This document shows, piece after piece, positions 1 through 8,960 of a stretch of DNA of 64,000 nucleotides. The notes beneath the pieces were generated by a model. That model had not been told where the DNA came from and ran no database searches. It saw only the letters and a program-made list of their open reading frames with translations. Every line of letters begins with the position of its first letter. Within the stretch, counting starts at the first letter, position 1. The position numbers and the translations under genes were made by a program. Location: the NCBI GenBank assembly GCA_036260935.1, contig DATALQ010000018.1:62001-126000 (forward strand), written 5' to 3'. The DNA is from JAEYOM01 sp036260935 (GTDB lineage Bacteria; Bacillota; Clostridia; Acetivibrionales; DTU013).

Positions 1-1
1 G

Positions 2-1498
2 TTTGGGTTCACTGTTTGTGGGACTGCGCAGAACGGTGAGGACGCTTTGGAAATAATCAAGCTCTGTGATCCCGACCTCGTCGTTACCGATTTAAAAATG
101 CCTGTGATAGACGGCCTGAAGCTCATTGGCATATGCAGTGAAATATTGAATTCAACTGCCAAATTTGTCATATTGAGCGGTTACGGTGAGTTTGCCTATG
201 CCCAGGAAGCCATGAAATATAACGCCGCAGGTTATATACTCAAACCATTTGTCGATACCGAGCTTGAAGAGACCATTTCTAAAATGGCGCAGCTGATCCG
301 GAATGACAGAATGAGCAGGGAATATACCGAACATCGCCTGGCATTTGTGGCAAGACAGACATTACGGCGTATAACGGAAGGCGAAGTCAAGGCGCAGCTG
401 CTCGAAAGGGCTGCGATGTTTCTAGGCATTGTCAGCGACGATCCGATAAAATGCCTCCTCATAAATGCCGGTACTCATAAAACCGATGTCAGTATTGCGG
501 ATGACAGGGCGATGCTTTCTAACAGAAGTCAGGTCAGAAAAATAATTGAGTCTTCGGTCGGCGAGTTCAGGTACAATCTCTTTGAAGACAGTGACGGCAG
601 ATTTGGCCTTATATTATGTGAGAAGATGCCCTTTTACAATGCGGCCGGTTCCTTCTCCATGGAGCTTGCCGGGCAGTTAAAAGGCTTGACGGACGGTCCC
701 GTCCTACTCTCCCTGAGCGCGCCGGCGGCAGGCGTGGCCATGCTTCCCGAGATATACAGGCAAAGCAGGAGGGCGCAGGACTTTGCATGGTTTTTCGGCG
801 AGGGCTGCCTTGTCAGATATGAAGCCATACAGGACAAAAATATGGACGACCTGCCGTGCATGGAAAGCCCCCGGGAGCTGATCGAGGTCGTAAGCAGGGA
901 GGCCGCCGACAGGATTGAACTAACCGTAAGGCACCTGTTTGGCAGGTTTATGGAAGGTATGAAAGCCCCCGGTTCTGTGAGAGCTTTCGTCAAGAACTTT
1001 GAATTTGAAGCCGTCAACCTGATTGACGGACTTAATGGCAGTCCGGACGATCTTGCCCGAATATCCGCGGATTTCGATAAAGTCGTGGAATCCCTTACAA
1101 TGAAGAAGCTTCAGGACTCATTTCTGGAATTGTGTCTTCAGCTGGCGTTAAAGCTCAACTCGCTCAAACAAAGCAGCAACCGTGATATCATATCCGAATT
1201 GAAAAATTATATCAGGAACAACTTTAACAAGGATATTACACTGAAAGAGCTTGCTTCGGTATTCTTCATGAACCCAATTTATTTGGGACAGCTTTTTAGA
1301 AAATCGACTGGAAAACAGTTCAATGAATATCTGCATGAAGTACGCATAGAAGAGGCGAAAAAGCTTTTGAAAAGGACCGGGATGAAAATATCTGAGATTG
1401 CTCTGGCTGTAGGCTATAACGACCCGAAGTATTTTCTGAGCAAGTTCAGGTCGATCGCGAAACAAGCCCCATCGGAGTATAAGCTGAACAATACCTGA
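2..1498 (+). CDS. YesN-type response regulator, 5'-truncated by window edge
   Basis: Response regulator with an N-terminal receiver domain, a long middle region and a C-terminal AraC-type DNA-binding domain. The reading frame is open to the first bases of the window, so the true start lies upstream and any start near base 47 is an artefact. The phospho-acceptor Asp is in LVVTDLKMP (codon at 89-91) and the conserved Lys in YILKPF. The AraC part is recognisable by ITLKELASVFFMNPIYLGQL and the later KISEIALAVGYNDPKYF. The stop is 22 bp before the histidine kinase gene, so the two are probably co-transcribed. By family it should activate a sugar transport operon, here most likely the importer at 5064-8763. 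The family is clear; the target is inferred. Confidence 0.9.
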   Translation, partial: FGFTVCGTAQNGEDALEIIKLCDPDLVVTDLKMPVIDGLKLIGICSEILNSTAKFVILSGYGEFAYAQEAMKYNAAGYILKPFVDTELEETISKMAQLIRNDRMSREYTEHRLAFVARQTLRRITEGEVKAQLLERAAMFLGIVSDDPIKCLLINAGTHKTDVSIADDRAMLSNRSQVRKIIESSVGEFRYNLFEDSDGRFGLILCEKMPFYNAAGSFSMELAGQLKGLTDGPVLLSLSAPAAGVAMLPEIYRQSRRAQDFAWFFGEGCLVRYEAIQDKNMDDLPCMESPRELIEVVSREAADRIELTVRHLFGRFMEGMKAPGSVRAFVKNFEFEAVNLIDGLNGSPDDLARISADFDKVVESLTMKKLQDSFLELCLQLALKLNSLKQSSNRDIISELKNYIRNNFNKDITLKELASVFFMNPIYLGQLFRKSTGKQFNEYLHEVRIEEAKKLLKRTGMKISEIALAVGYNDPKYFLSKFRSIAKQAPSEYKLNNT

Positions 1499-1520
1499 TC
1501 AATCATAAAGGAGTTCATAA

Positions 1521-3305
1521 ATGAAACCGAGACTGGGTTTTTTCAACAGGATTAATGATATTCCTTTAAACTTCAAATTTATTTTGATTTATGTCGTTTG
1601 TATACTTATCCCCATAATCAGTGTGAATGCGGTGCTGCTCGACAGACTGCTGAAGGTCGTGTATGAAAGGGAGGAGAACAATTACAGAATTTCCTTCGAT
1701 AGAAGCAGGGCCGATATTGTGAAGCTTTTAGAGGGAGGCGTGTCGGTAACCCATTCTATAGCGACAGATAACACGGTTTACGGCATTCTGGAACGGTCCT
1801 TCAAAAGCCAAAATGAATATTACGAGGTGTACGTCAGTCAGTTGAGAAACAGGTTCGACCCAAATTTTGCGGCATACGATTATATCACCGGCATAAGTTT
1901 GTATATCGACAACCCTACGATAGTTTCCGGCGGAGTATACTTCCGCCTGGACGATAACGTCAAAAACACTTCCTGGTACAAGAAAATGGAAGCCACACGC
2001 AAGGGTATTATGATAGACTCCTACATAGGTTCGACGTACAGTGTCCCGAAACAGCTGATACCTAATATAAGCATTATCAGACGGGTGCAGGACTACCCCA
2101 GGCAAGGCTCTCTTGAAATAATGCTCAAGGTTGATATTGATACAGAGAAAATAAGGAGTATCTTAAGTGTCGAGAAGGATTATATCGATCTTTTCATTGT
2201 CAACGGCGACGGAGATATTATTTGCAGTGCTGATAATGAAGTATTCTCATACCCGGAAAACGGCTTTTTGAAGTATAATCCCGACAACGGGGGCAAAAGG
2301 CTTGTCTTTAATGAACCTCTCTCGGATTCGTTTTATCTCGACGGTTGGAAGCTCGTCGGGATTGCCAATATGCAACTGTTAACCTCGGCTGCAAACAGGG
2401 TAGTGGGTTTTGTCATACTGGTCGGGATAATCTCTATGGTATTTTCCACTCTGCTGGTCTATATAATTGTACACTCTTACAACTACAGGCTTAAAAGGCT
2501 TTCCAGGCACATGCTGAGGCTCAGGGAAGGACAGTTCGACCTGATCGAGATGTACGAGGGAAAGGATGAAATAGGAGGCGTTATCAGGAATTTCAACATA
2601 ATGGCCGAAAAAATAAACGCGCTTATAAATGACGTTTACAAGCTGGAAATACAAAAGAGAGACCTCGAGCTTGAAAGGGTACGGGCGGAGCTTAATTATC
2701 TGCAGAGCCAGATGAACCCGCATTTCCTTTTCAACACACTGAACGCACTGGTGGCGGATTGTTCAAAACAAAATTACGAAGCCGTCTCCCAGGTCCTCAA
2801 CTACCTTGCGAAGCCCCTAAGGCGGCTTACAAGCTGGAAGGACGACATTGTCATGATCGAGGAGGAAATTGCCTTTACCGAAATGTACCTGAAGATCGAA
2901 AAATACCGGTTCAGGGAAAAGTTCTTTTACAATCTGGAAGTCGATGATGAGGCGAAAAAATACAGGATACCAAAAATGTCTCTGCAACCGTTGGCGGAAA
3001 ATGCCTGCAAGCATGGGATTCAGGATATCAAGGGAGCAGGTATCGTGTCCATTACAATTGCTATAGCGGATGGACAACTGCGCGTCAGTGTGGAGGATAA
3101 CGGAAAGGGAATGGAAGGTACCAAACTCGACGAGGTAATGCGCAATATCAGGGAAGAAGGCGAGCCCGGCTACAATATCGGCATACGAAATGTTTACAGA
3201 AGATTGAAATTATACTATGGAGACGGTGTCACCTTCAATGTGGAAAGCCGTCTGGATTACGGCACCTGCGTCTCATTTACCATACCTGTCGAAAAACTTT
3301 TGTGA
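1521..3305 (+). CDS. YesM-family sensor histidine kinase
   Basis: Membrane sensor kinase of 594 residues. Helix 1 is near residues 18-40, an extracellular Cache-like sensor region spans about 41-290, helix 2 is near 293-318, and a HAMP-like linker follows. The His_kinase domain carries QSQMNPHFLFNTLNAL with phospho-accepting His401. The ATPase domain has an N box (LAENACKHG) and a G box (DNGKGM). It should sense an extracellular sugar or a loaded binding protein and phosphorylate the flanking regulators. The start at 1521 has a ribosome site (AAAGGAG) at normal spacing. The gene sits between two YesN-type regulators, 22 bp after one and 13 bp before the other. Confidence 0.95.
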   Translation: MKPRLGFFNRINDIPLNFKFILIYVVCILIPIISVNAVLLDRLLKVVYEREENNYRISFDRSRADIVKLLEGGVSVTHSIATDNTVYGILERSFKSQNEYYEVYVSQLRNRFDPNFAAYDYITGISLYIDNPTIVSGGVYFRLDDNVKNTSWYKKMEATRKGIMIDSYIGSTYSVPKQLIPNISIIRRVQDYPRQGSLEIMLKVDIDTEKIRSILSVEKDYIDLFIVNGDGDIICSADNEVFSYPENGFLKYNPDNGGKRLVFNEPLSDSFYLDGWKLVGIANMQLLTSAANRVVGFVILVGIISMVFSTLLVYIIVHSYNYRLKRLSRHMLRLREGQFDLIEMYEGKDEIGGVIRNFNIMAEKINALINDVYKLEIQKRDLELERVRAELNYLQSQMNPHFLFNTLNALVADCSKQNYEAVSQVLNYLAKPLRRLTSWKDDIVMIEEEIAFTEMYLKIEKYRFREKFFYNLEVDDEAKKYRIPKMSLQPLAENACKHGIQDIKGAGIVSITIAIADGQLRVSVEDNGKGMEGTKLDEVMRNIREEGEPGYNIGIRNVYRRLKLYYGDGVTFNVESRLDYGTCVSFTIPVEKLL

Positions 3306-3318
3306 TAGAGGAGCGGCA

Positions 3319-4938
3319 ATGTACAAAGTATTGCTTGTCGACGATGAGCCCGCGGCTTTGGAGGCGCTAAGGCTGGCTGCGGACTGGGAGAGTCTGGGCT
3401 ATGTCATATGCGGTGAGTGCAGCAATGGGGAGGAAGCTGTCAGGATGATAGAAAGTCTCTGGCCCGACCTTGTTGTCACGGATGTCAGGATGCCGGTGAT
3501 GGACGGCCTCGATCTTGTGCGGCACGCTGCGGAGCATATGAAAAGCGATTCGGAATTTGTCCTGGTAAGCGGGTATGATGAATTCGAATATGCAAAAAGG
3601 GCTATAAAATACGGCATTCGGCATTATGTCCTGAAGCCTGTCACAAAGGAAGAATTTACGGCCGTTCTTGAAGAAGTCAGGGCCAGGTTCGGACAGCGGG
3701 ACAGGCTGAAGGAGCTCGATGCCTGGAACAGGGATGTCGAAGCTTACGAATATTTTGAAAGGCTTATATCAGGCGTACTTGAAGAGCATCCCGGCGGTGT
3801 CCGCCTGACTGAAGCGGCAGGGCACGGAGTCCTTTGGGCTTATGCCGTTGTTGAACCATACTTTTACAGAGCACTTGCTCGGGAATCGCCAGGCAGGATA
3901 CATAAAAGCTGCAGCGACCTTAAGAGCGAACTCGAAATGCCTGAGAATCCATTCATTATCGCCCACATAGCCCCGTTGGAAAAAGAGGGGTATGGCTTGG
4001 TGCTGCGCTGCAACTGTGAGGGTAAGCACGAAATTGATAATGCCGCGGAAGCTATACAAGAAAATGCCGCGGAAGCTTCGCTTGCAGCTGCTTCGGAAGC
4101 TTTGCGGGCGAAGCTTTCCCGGATATTCCAGGCCAACTTCTATCTTGCGGTGAGCAACCCCGCAGATGCTCCCGGGCAGCTAAAAAAGCTTGTGAAGGAG
4201 GCCATGACGGCTTTGAGTTATCGCTGTTTCAAGCCGGCAGGAAGTATCCTTTTTTATAAGGACTGCGGCTCGTTAAGACTCAATTACAGTCTTGACTGCA
4301 TAGCTGGAAGGGACGATGTTTACGAATCGCTTGAAAGTCTTGACGCGGCAAGGCTTGCCGACTCAGTCGGGAAGGTATTCGAAGGCTTTGCGGGGACATT
4401 TACGGCGCCTGAAGTCGTTGAGATTTACCTGGCGAATGTCATTTACAAATGTCTCGAATTGATTAAAAGCATGGGCGGCGATATCGAAGAAACGCTAAAA
4501 AGCTATCAGGGCGGAATGCTGAGCTTTTCCGGGCTCTCCCTGGATGAAGCGAAAAGCATTTTCGAGTGTTTTTGTAAGAGCGTCCTGGAGTCTCTGCTCA
4601 AATTGAAAAGCACAGAGAAGCAATCCGATATGCTCAGAGTGAGGGATTACATTTCAAGCCACTATAAAGGCAGTATAACCATCAGGGAGATGTCGGGCTA
4701 TTTGTTCGTCCACCCGGTTTATCTAGGGCACCTCATACATAAATGGTTCGGGTGCGGCTTCAACGAATACCTAAACAGGCTTCGAATAGATGAGGCCAAA
4801 CGGCTGCTTTCCGATACGAACCGCAAGATCGGCGAAATTGCGGTCGAGGTGGGGTACGGAGAATACGGCACCTTCCTGAAGCAGTTCGAGAAATATGTCC
4901 GGATGAAACCGGCAGAATATAGAGACATTTGTAAATAA
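3319..4938 (+). CDS. YesN-type response regulator (REC + AraC HTH)
   Basis: Response regulator of 539 residues. The receiver domain begins MYKVLLVDDEP, with acidic residues Asp8/Asp9 and phospho-acceptor Asp55 in LVVTDVRMP. The C-terminal AraC-type pair of helix-turn-helix motifs includes ITIREMSGYLFVHPVYLG and KIGEIAVEVGYGEYGTF. The open frame extends upstream into the kinase gene, but ATG 3319 follows a GAGG ribosome site and begins the conserved receiver sequence, so it is chosen. It is the second YesN-like regulator in this three-gene set. The importer operon starts 125 bp downstream and is the probable target. Confidence 0.95.
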   Translation: MYKVLLVDDEPAALEALRLAADWESLGYVICGECSNGEEAVRMIESLWPDLVVTDVRMPVMDGLDLVRHAAEHMKSDSEFVLVSGYDEFEYAKRAIKYGIRHYVLKPVTKEEFTAVLEEVRARFGQRDRLKELDAWNRDVEAYEYFERLISGVLEEHPGGVRLTEAAGHGVLWAYAVVEPYFYRALARESPGRIHKSCSDLKSELEMPENPFIIAHIAPLEKEGYGLVLRCNCEGKHEIDNAAEAIQENAAEASLAAASEALRAKLSRIFQANFYLAVSNPADAPGQLKKLVKEAMTALSYRCFKPAGSILFYKDCGSLRLNYSLDCIAGRDDVYESLESLDAARLADSVGKVFEGFAGTFTAPEVVEIYLANVIYKCLELIKSMGGDIEETLKSYQGGMLSFSGLSLDEAKSIFECFCKSVLESLLKLKSTEKQSDMLRVRDYISSHYKGSITIREMSGYLFVHPVYLGHLIHKWFGCGFNEYLNRLRIDEAKRLLSDTNRKIGEIAVEVGYGEYGTFLKQFEKYVRMKPAEYRDICK

Positions 4939-4976
4939 TATGAGTTTTTTAGGTAGCGTTTCTTTATTTTAGCAAA

Positions 4977-5004
4977 TTGTTTTATATGCCTCCGAATCTA
5001 TAAT
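4977..5004 (+). promoter_or_regulatory. Probable sigma-A promoter of first importer operon
   Basis: TTGTTT (4977-4982) and TATAAT (4999-5004) are separated by 16 bp, about 60 bp before the binding-protein start. A perfect palindrome CCGTTGCGCAACGG lies downstream in the leader. The weak -35 fits dependence on an activator such as the adjacent YesN regulators. Confidence 0.55.
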
Positions 5005-5063
5005 TTAATCAGATGTGTTCCGTTGCGCAACGGCCAGCTGATTATTTAAAGGAGGGGCAAATA

Positions 5064-6791
5064 ATGATATTAAAGAAACGATTTGTCTGGCTATTCATAG
5101 CAGTACTCTCATTTAGCCTGGCATTTTCCGGCTGCGGTTCCAGCAGCGATACCCCGGTTAATAACACAACCGATGCGGCAGTGACTCCCGCCTCCGGTAC
5201 AACGGAAGCATCGGGTCAACCGGCAGATATAACACCGACAGAGATCAGTGTTTTTATCTCCGACCCGGGCCAACAGGCTCCTACACCGGACAACGCGGTA
5301 TATAAAATGATACAGGAAAAACTGGGCGTGACCTTCCAATGGGACTTCCTGGTAGGCGACAAGGACCAGAAAATAGGCGTCATGATCGCGGGCGGAGACT
5401 ATCCGGACTTATTGTTCGTAGATACGTACAGTAACCCGAAATTCATGTCGGCCGGCGCACTTATCCCGCTTGATGATCTCATGAAGAACAATGCTCCGAA
5501 TCTTTATGCACATTACAAGCCTGTATGGAATATAGCCAAGAATCCTGAAGATGGTAAATTCTATATCATGGCCAATTACGGCGTACTTAAAGGTACCTAT
5601 CAGGCGCCCAGGTGGGAGGGATCTGCGTTCTGGATTCAGAAGGCAGTACTTGCCGACGCAGGATATCCGGCGCCGCCCAAGACGTTGGACGAATATTTCA
5701 GCCTCATCGAGAATTATATGGCGAAGAACCCCACCATCGAAGGACAGCCTACCATTGGTTTTGAGACGCTGTGCGAGGGCTGGAGGGATTTCTGCCTCAA
5801 ACACCCGCCCGAACACCTGATGGGCCGTCCGAACGATGGCGACACGACTGTCGTTAATGGTAAATGCACATCGTTCTGGGATACAAATGAAGCAAAGGTC
5901 TATTACAAGAAGCTCAACGAGGAGATGCAGAAGGGCATAATAGACCCCGAATTCTTCTCGCTCACCTATGACCAGTATATAGCCAAACTGTCCTCGGGCG
6001 CTGTTCTCGGTCTTTTCGACCAGCATTGGGATTTCGGTAATAACGCCGAATTGAACCTCGCGAACGCAAACAAGGACGAGAGGACCTGGATTCCCTGCGA
6101 ATTGACCCTTCCGGGCTACAAGCCGTACTATCAGGATCAGCCTGTTGTAAATGTCAATACGGGTTTTGCCATTACAAAGAGCTGCAAGGACCCTGAAAGG
6201 GTAATCAAGTTATTTGATACTTTGATGACCGAAGAATGGCAGAAGATACTCGGATGGGGCTTGCCCGGCAAAGACTACACTGTTGGCAGCGATGGAAAAT
6301 TCACACTGACAACGGAACAGTCAAACCAGAATAACGATACCGCGTACAGGCTTGCAAACAGGGCTTACACGCTCTGGTACTACGGGCCCAAGATGGAAGG
6401 CACCTACTCCGACGGAAACGCCACCTCGCCCGGGCTCTCGCCTGAAGTATTCTATAATGGACTCCACCAGTACGACAAGGACTTCATGGCAAAATACAAC
6501 CGCAAGACATGGGCCGAATTCCTGACTCCTGCACCGCCGAACCCCATATCCTATCCATTATGGCAAATCGACAAGGTAGCAGGCTCACTGGCAGATGTGG
6601 CGTGGAGCAAGTATAACGACGTCGGAACCAAGTATCTGCCCAGGCTGATACTTGCAGAACCCGACAAGTTCGACTCCATGTGGACCGAATATGTCGACAG
6701 TCTCCACAAGATAGATTTGAAGCCTTATTATGACAGGATAGACAGCCAGCTGCAGTGGAGAGAGAAAAACTGGGCCCCTAACGCAGAATAA
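5064..6791 (+). CDS. Extracellular solute-binding lipoprotein (LplA-like)
   Basis: Substrate-binding protein of 575 residues for a carbohydrate ABC importer. It has a basic N-terminus, a hydrophobic segment and a lipobox (LAFSGC) with the lipidated Cys near residue 21, then a Ser/Thr/Pro-rich linker. ATG 5064 is chosen because a GGAGGGG ribosome site precedes it; a longer frame back to 5013 has none. The length of over 500 residues and the two LplB/LplC-like permeases downstream fit the LplA/YtcQ type that takes up oligosaccharides in Firmicutes. The ligand cannot be read from the sequence. No importer ATPase is encoded nearby, as is usual for these systems. Confidence 0.92.
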   Translation: MILKKRFVWLFIAVLSFSLAFSGCGSSSDTPVNNTTDAAVTPASGTTEASGQPADITPTEISVFISDPGQQAPTPDNAVYKMIQEKLGVTFQWDFLVGDKDQKIGVMIAGGDYPDLLFVDTYSNPKFMSAGALIPLDDLMKNNAPNLYAHYKPVWNIAKNPEDGKFYIMANYGVLKGTYQAPRWEGSAFWIQKAVLADAGYPAPPKTLDEYFSLIENYMAKNPTIEGQPTIGFETLCEGWRDFCLKHPPEHLMGRPNDGDTTVVNGKCTSFWDTNEAKVYYKKLNEEMQKGIIDPEFFSLTYDQYIAKLSSGAVLGLFDQHWDFGNNAELNLANANKDERTWIPCELTLPGYKPYYQDQPVVNVNTGFAITKSCKDPERVIKLFDTLMTEEWQKILGWGLPGKDYTVGSDGKFTLTTEQSNQNNDTAYRLANRAYTLWYYGPKMEGTYSDGNATSPGLSPEVFYNGLHQYDKDFMAKYNRKTWAEFLTPAPPNPISYPLWQIDKVAGSLADVAWSKYNDVGTKYLPRLILAEPDKFDSMWTEYVDSLHKIDLKPYYDRIDSQLQWREKNWAPNAE

Positions 6792-6810
6792 CTCCACCTT
6801 ACTTTGAATG

Positions 6811-6847
6811 TACCGGCAATCGGTAACGAGTCTGCCGATTGCCGGTA
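6811..6847 (+). other. Intercistronic hairpin between binding protein and permease
   Basis: Perfect 13-bp inverted repeat: TACCGGCAATCGG (6811-6823) pairs with CCGATTGCCGGTA (6835-6847) around an 11-nt loop. No T-run follows, so it is not a classical terminator. Its place after a binding-protein gene suggests mRNA 3'-end protection that keeps the binding protein in excess of the permeases. Confidence 0.7.
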
Positions 6848-6888
6848 TAACATAATAATTGTACAGCATTCAGAAGGGATTTGTGACT

Positions 6889-7845
6889 ATGGACGCAATA
6901 GATTTGGAACGCTATAGAACAACGGTGTTATCGAGAAAAAAATCGTTCTGGACGACGCTCTTAAAGCAGAAGCAGCTTGTTTTCATGTCTGTTCCGGTAC
7001 TTTTATATATTATTTTGTTTTTTTATGTGCCCACATTGGGTTGGGTTATGGCATTCCAGAACTTCCAGCCTGCCAAGGGCTTTTTACATTCGGCATGGGT
7101 CGGATTGAGCAACTTCAGGGTGCTTTTCGCGGATGCCGATTTTTACCGCGATTTCAGGAATTCAATATGCATGAGCAGTTTAAATCTGGTATTCAGTTTT
7201 TCTACCTCGATAGTACTTGCGCTGCTGCTTAATGAAATCAAAAACAGGTTTTTCAAAAGGGCGGTTCAGACCATATCCTACCTTCCACATTTCCTTTCAT
7301 GGGTAATTGTATGCAGCCTGGTCGTATCCACGCTTTCGTTGGACGGCGCAGTAAACCAACTGCTCCTCGGTCTCGGCATTATACAAAAACCTGTCGTTTG
7401 GCTGGGCCAGGGAAACTATTTCTGGGGTATCCTGACCTCCGCGAACGTCTGGAAGGAAGTCGGATGGAATACAATAATATATCTTGCTGCAATCGCCGCC
7501 ATAGATCCTGCTCTGTACGAGGCTGCGGTAATGGATGGGGCCAGCCGGTTCCAGAAGATGAGGTATATCACTCTTCCCGGGATAAAAACTACCTTCGTGA
7601 TCCTTTTGATAATGTCTATAGGGTGGATAATGCAGGCGGGCTTTGAACCGCAATACCTTCTCAGAAACGGCATGAATATAGATTTTGCCGAAACCCTTGA
7701 CCTTTACATAATCAAGTATGGCTTTCAAATGTCCAATTTTTCGTTGGCAACGGCCGCAGGCATACTTATGAGTACTATTAATATTGCCATGCTGCTTACT
7801 GCAAATTACATTGCAAAAAAAGTCGGCGAAGAAAGGCTTATATAG
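6889..7845 (+). CDS. Carbohydrate ABC importer permease (LplB-like)
   Basis: Inner-membrane permease of 318 residues with about six hydrophobic segments. The cytoplasmic EAA loop (EAAVMDGASRFQKMRYITLP) contacts the ATPase. ATG 6889 is preferred over the upstream TTG at 6859 because AAGGG lies a suitable distance before it. It is the first permease after the binding-protein gene and is separated from it by the hairpin at 6811-6847. The second permease gene follows after 9 bp. It belongs to the family that transports oligosaccharides; its substrate is unknown. Confidence 0.93.
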   Translation: MDAIDLERYRTTVLSRKKSFWTTLLKQKQLVFMSVPVLLYIILFFYVPTLGWVMAFQNFQPAKGFLHSAWVGLSNFRVLFADADFYRDFRNSICMSSLNLVFSFSTSIVLALLLNEIKNRFFKRAVQTISYLPHFLSWVIVCSLVVSTLSLDGAVNQLLLGLGIIQKPVVWLGQGNYFWGILTSANVWKEVGWNTIIYLAAIAAIDPALYEAAVMDGASRFQKMRYITLPGIKTTFVILLIMSIGWIMQAGFEPQYLLRNGMNIDFAETLDLYIIKYGFQMSNFSLATAAGILMSTINIAMLLTANYIAKKVGEERLI

Positions 7846-7854
7846 GGGGATACC

Positions 7855-8763
7855 ATGAAAAACACATTAAACAGGACACAGATCAATGATGTTATATTTA
7901 ACGGCTTCAATGGTATTTTCATGTTGCTGCTCATCGTGGTCATGTTATACCCCTTTCTTAATACCGTCGCGATATCGTTTAACGATGGTCTGGATTCAGT
8001 TAAAGGGGGGATATACCTCTGGCCCAGAATATTCTCACTGCAGAGCTACAAGGCGGTTTTCTTCGGCGGTGCGGTATATCATGCCTTTTTTATCTCGGTT
8101 GCAAGGACTGTCATTGCCACAGTCTTAAACATATTTATTACAACCATGCTGTCATATGCATTGAGCAGAAGGGAATACATACTTAGAAAATTCATTACGG
8201 TCATTGTCGTACTAACCATGTATTTCAACGCCGGTCTCATACCTTACTATCTGCTGTATAAATCCCTCGGCTTGAGAAACAGTTTTTTGGTATATATAAT
8301 ACCGACTATGATCAGCGCATTCAACATGGTAGTCATAAGAACATATATAAGGACTTTGCCGGAAAGCATGGTAGAATCGGCAAGAATAGACGGCGCAGGC
8401 GAATTCAGGATATTCCTCAGGATAATATTCCCTTTATGCAAGCCGATATTGGCAACAGTGGCGCTTTTTGTCGCCGTATGGCAATGGAACCAGTGGTTCG
8501 ACACGTTTATTTACAACTCAGGCGTCCAGAACCTCAGTACCATGCAGTATGAATTGATGAAGCTTCTTACATCCACTACGAGCGCAAATTCCAACCCGTC
8601 ACTGGTCGGCGGCGTGGGTGCGACAGGAGCTACAAACCTTGTCACACCAATATCCATACGCTCCGCCATTACAGTTGTCGCCGCAGTGCCTATGATTATT
8701 GTTTATCCTTTCCTGCAGAATTACTTTGTAGTAGGCTTGGCGGTTGGCAGTATAAAAGAGTAA
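7855..8763 (+). CDS. Carbohydrate ABC importer permease (LplC/YtcP-like)
   Basis: Second permease subunit, 302 residues, with six predicted membrane helices and an EAA loop (ESARIDGAGEFRIFLRIIFP). The C-terminus (PFLQNYFVVGLAVGSIKE) is typical of LplC/YtcP proteins. AGGGGG lies 6 bp before ATG 7855. It is the last gene of the importer operon, followed within 60 bp by a terminator. It should pair with the preceding permease and use a shared ATPase encoded elsewhere. Confidence 0.94.
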   Translation: MKNTLNRTQINDVIFNGFNGIFMLLLIVVMLYPFLNTVAISFNDGLDSVKGGIYLWPRIFSLQSYKAVFFGGAVYHAFFISVARTVIATVLNIFITTMLSYALSRREYILRKFITVIVVLTMYFNAGLIPYYLLYKSLGLRNSFLVYIIPTMISAFNMVVIRTYIRTLPESMVESARIDGAGEFRIFLRIIFPLCKPILATVALFVAVWQWNQWFDTFIYNSGVQNLSTMQYELMKLLTSTTSANSNPSLVGGVGATGATNLVTPISIRSAITVVAAVPMIIVYPFLQNYFVVGLAVGSIKE

Positions 8764-8820
8764 AGTGCACCCATGGGCCGGACGAGACCATAGTTCGGTA
8801 ATGATTGAGTATTCCGGAAT

Positions 8821-8854
8821 AAAAAAGGAAAGTCAAATTGACTATCCTTTTTTT
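8821..8854 (+). terminator. Rho-independent terminator after first importer operon
   Basis: AAAAAAGGAAAGTCAA pairs with TTGACTATCCTTTTTT, with one A-A mismatch and a very short loop, and ends in a T-run. The A-rich and T-rich arms mean it could act on both strands. Confidence 0.8.
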
Positions 8855-8888
8855 GTTTGCCGGTCATTTTTATTTTAGGAGCATGATA

Positions 8889-8916
8889 TTGACAATACCC
8901 CGGCATTTGATAAAAT
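8889..8916 (+). promoter_or_regulatory. Promoter of lacI-type gene
   Basis: TTGACA (8889-8894) and TAAAAT (8911-8916) are 16 bp apart. The operator at 8924-8937 covers the expected transcription start. Transcription from here excludes the in-frame ATGs at 8838 and 8883 as start codons. Confidence 0.65.
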
Positions 8917-8923
8917 ATAGAAA

Positions 8924-8937
8924 GTTAATCGTTTTAG
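8924..8937 (+). promoter_or_regulatory. LacI-type operator (copy 1)
   Basis: GTTAATCGTTTTAG is a CG-centred near-palindrome just after the -10 box. On the opposite strand it matches the sites at 10018 and 10051, and it matches the site at 16790 directly. It suggests autoregulation of the lacI gene. Confidence 0.7.
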
Positions 8938-8960
8938 TTTTACGTTTGGAGGCGGTTAAA

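Noticed and set aside
47..100. TTG near base 47 as the start of the first gene
   Set aside because: The frame is open to base 2 and the receiver domain would be cut; the gene simply begins left of the window.
6811..6847. Rho-independent terminator within the first importer operon
   Set aside because: Strong stem but no T-run; more likely a stability hairpin.
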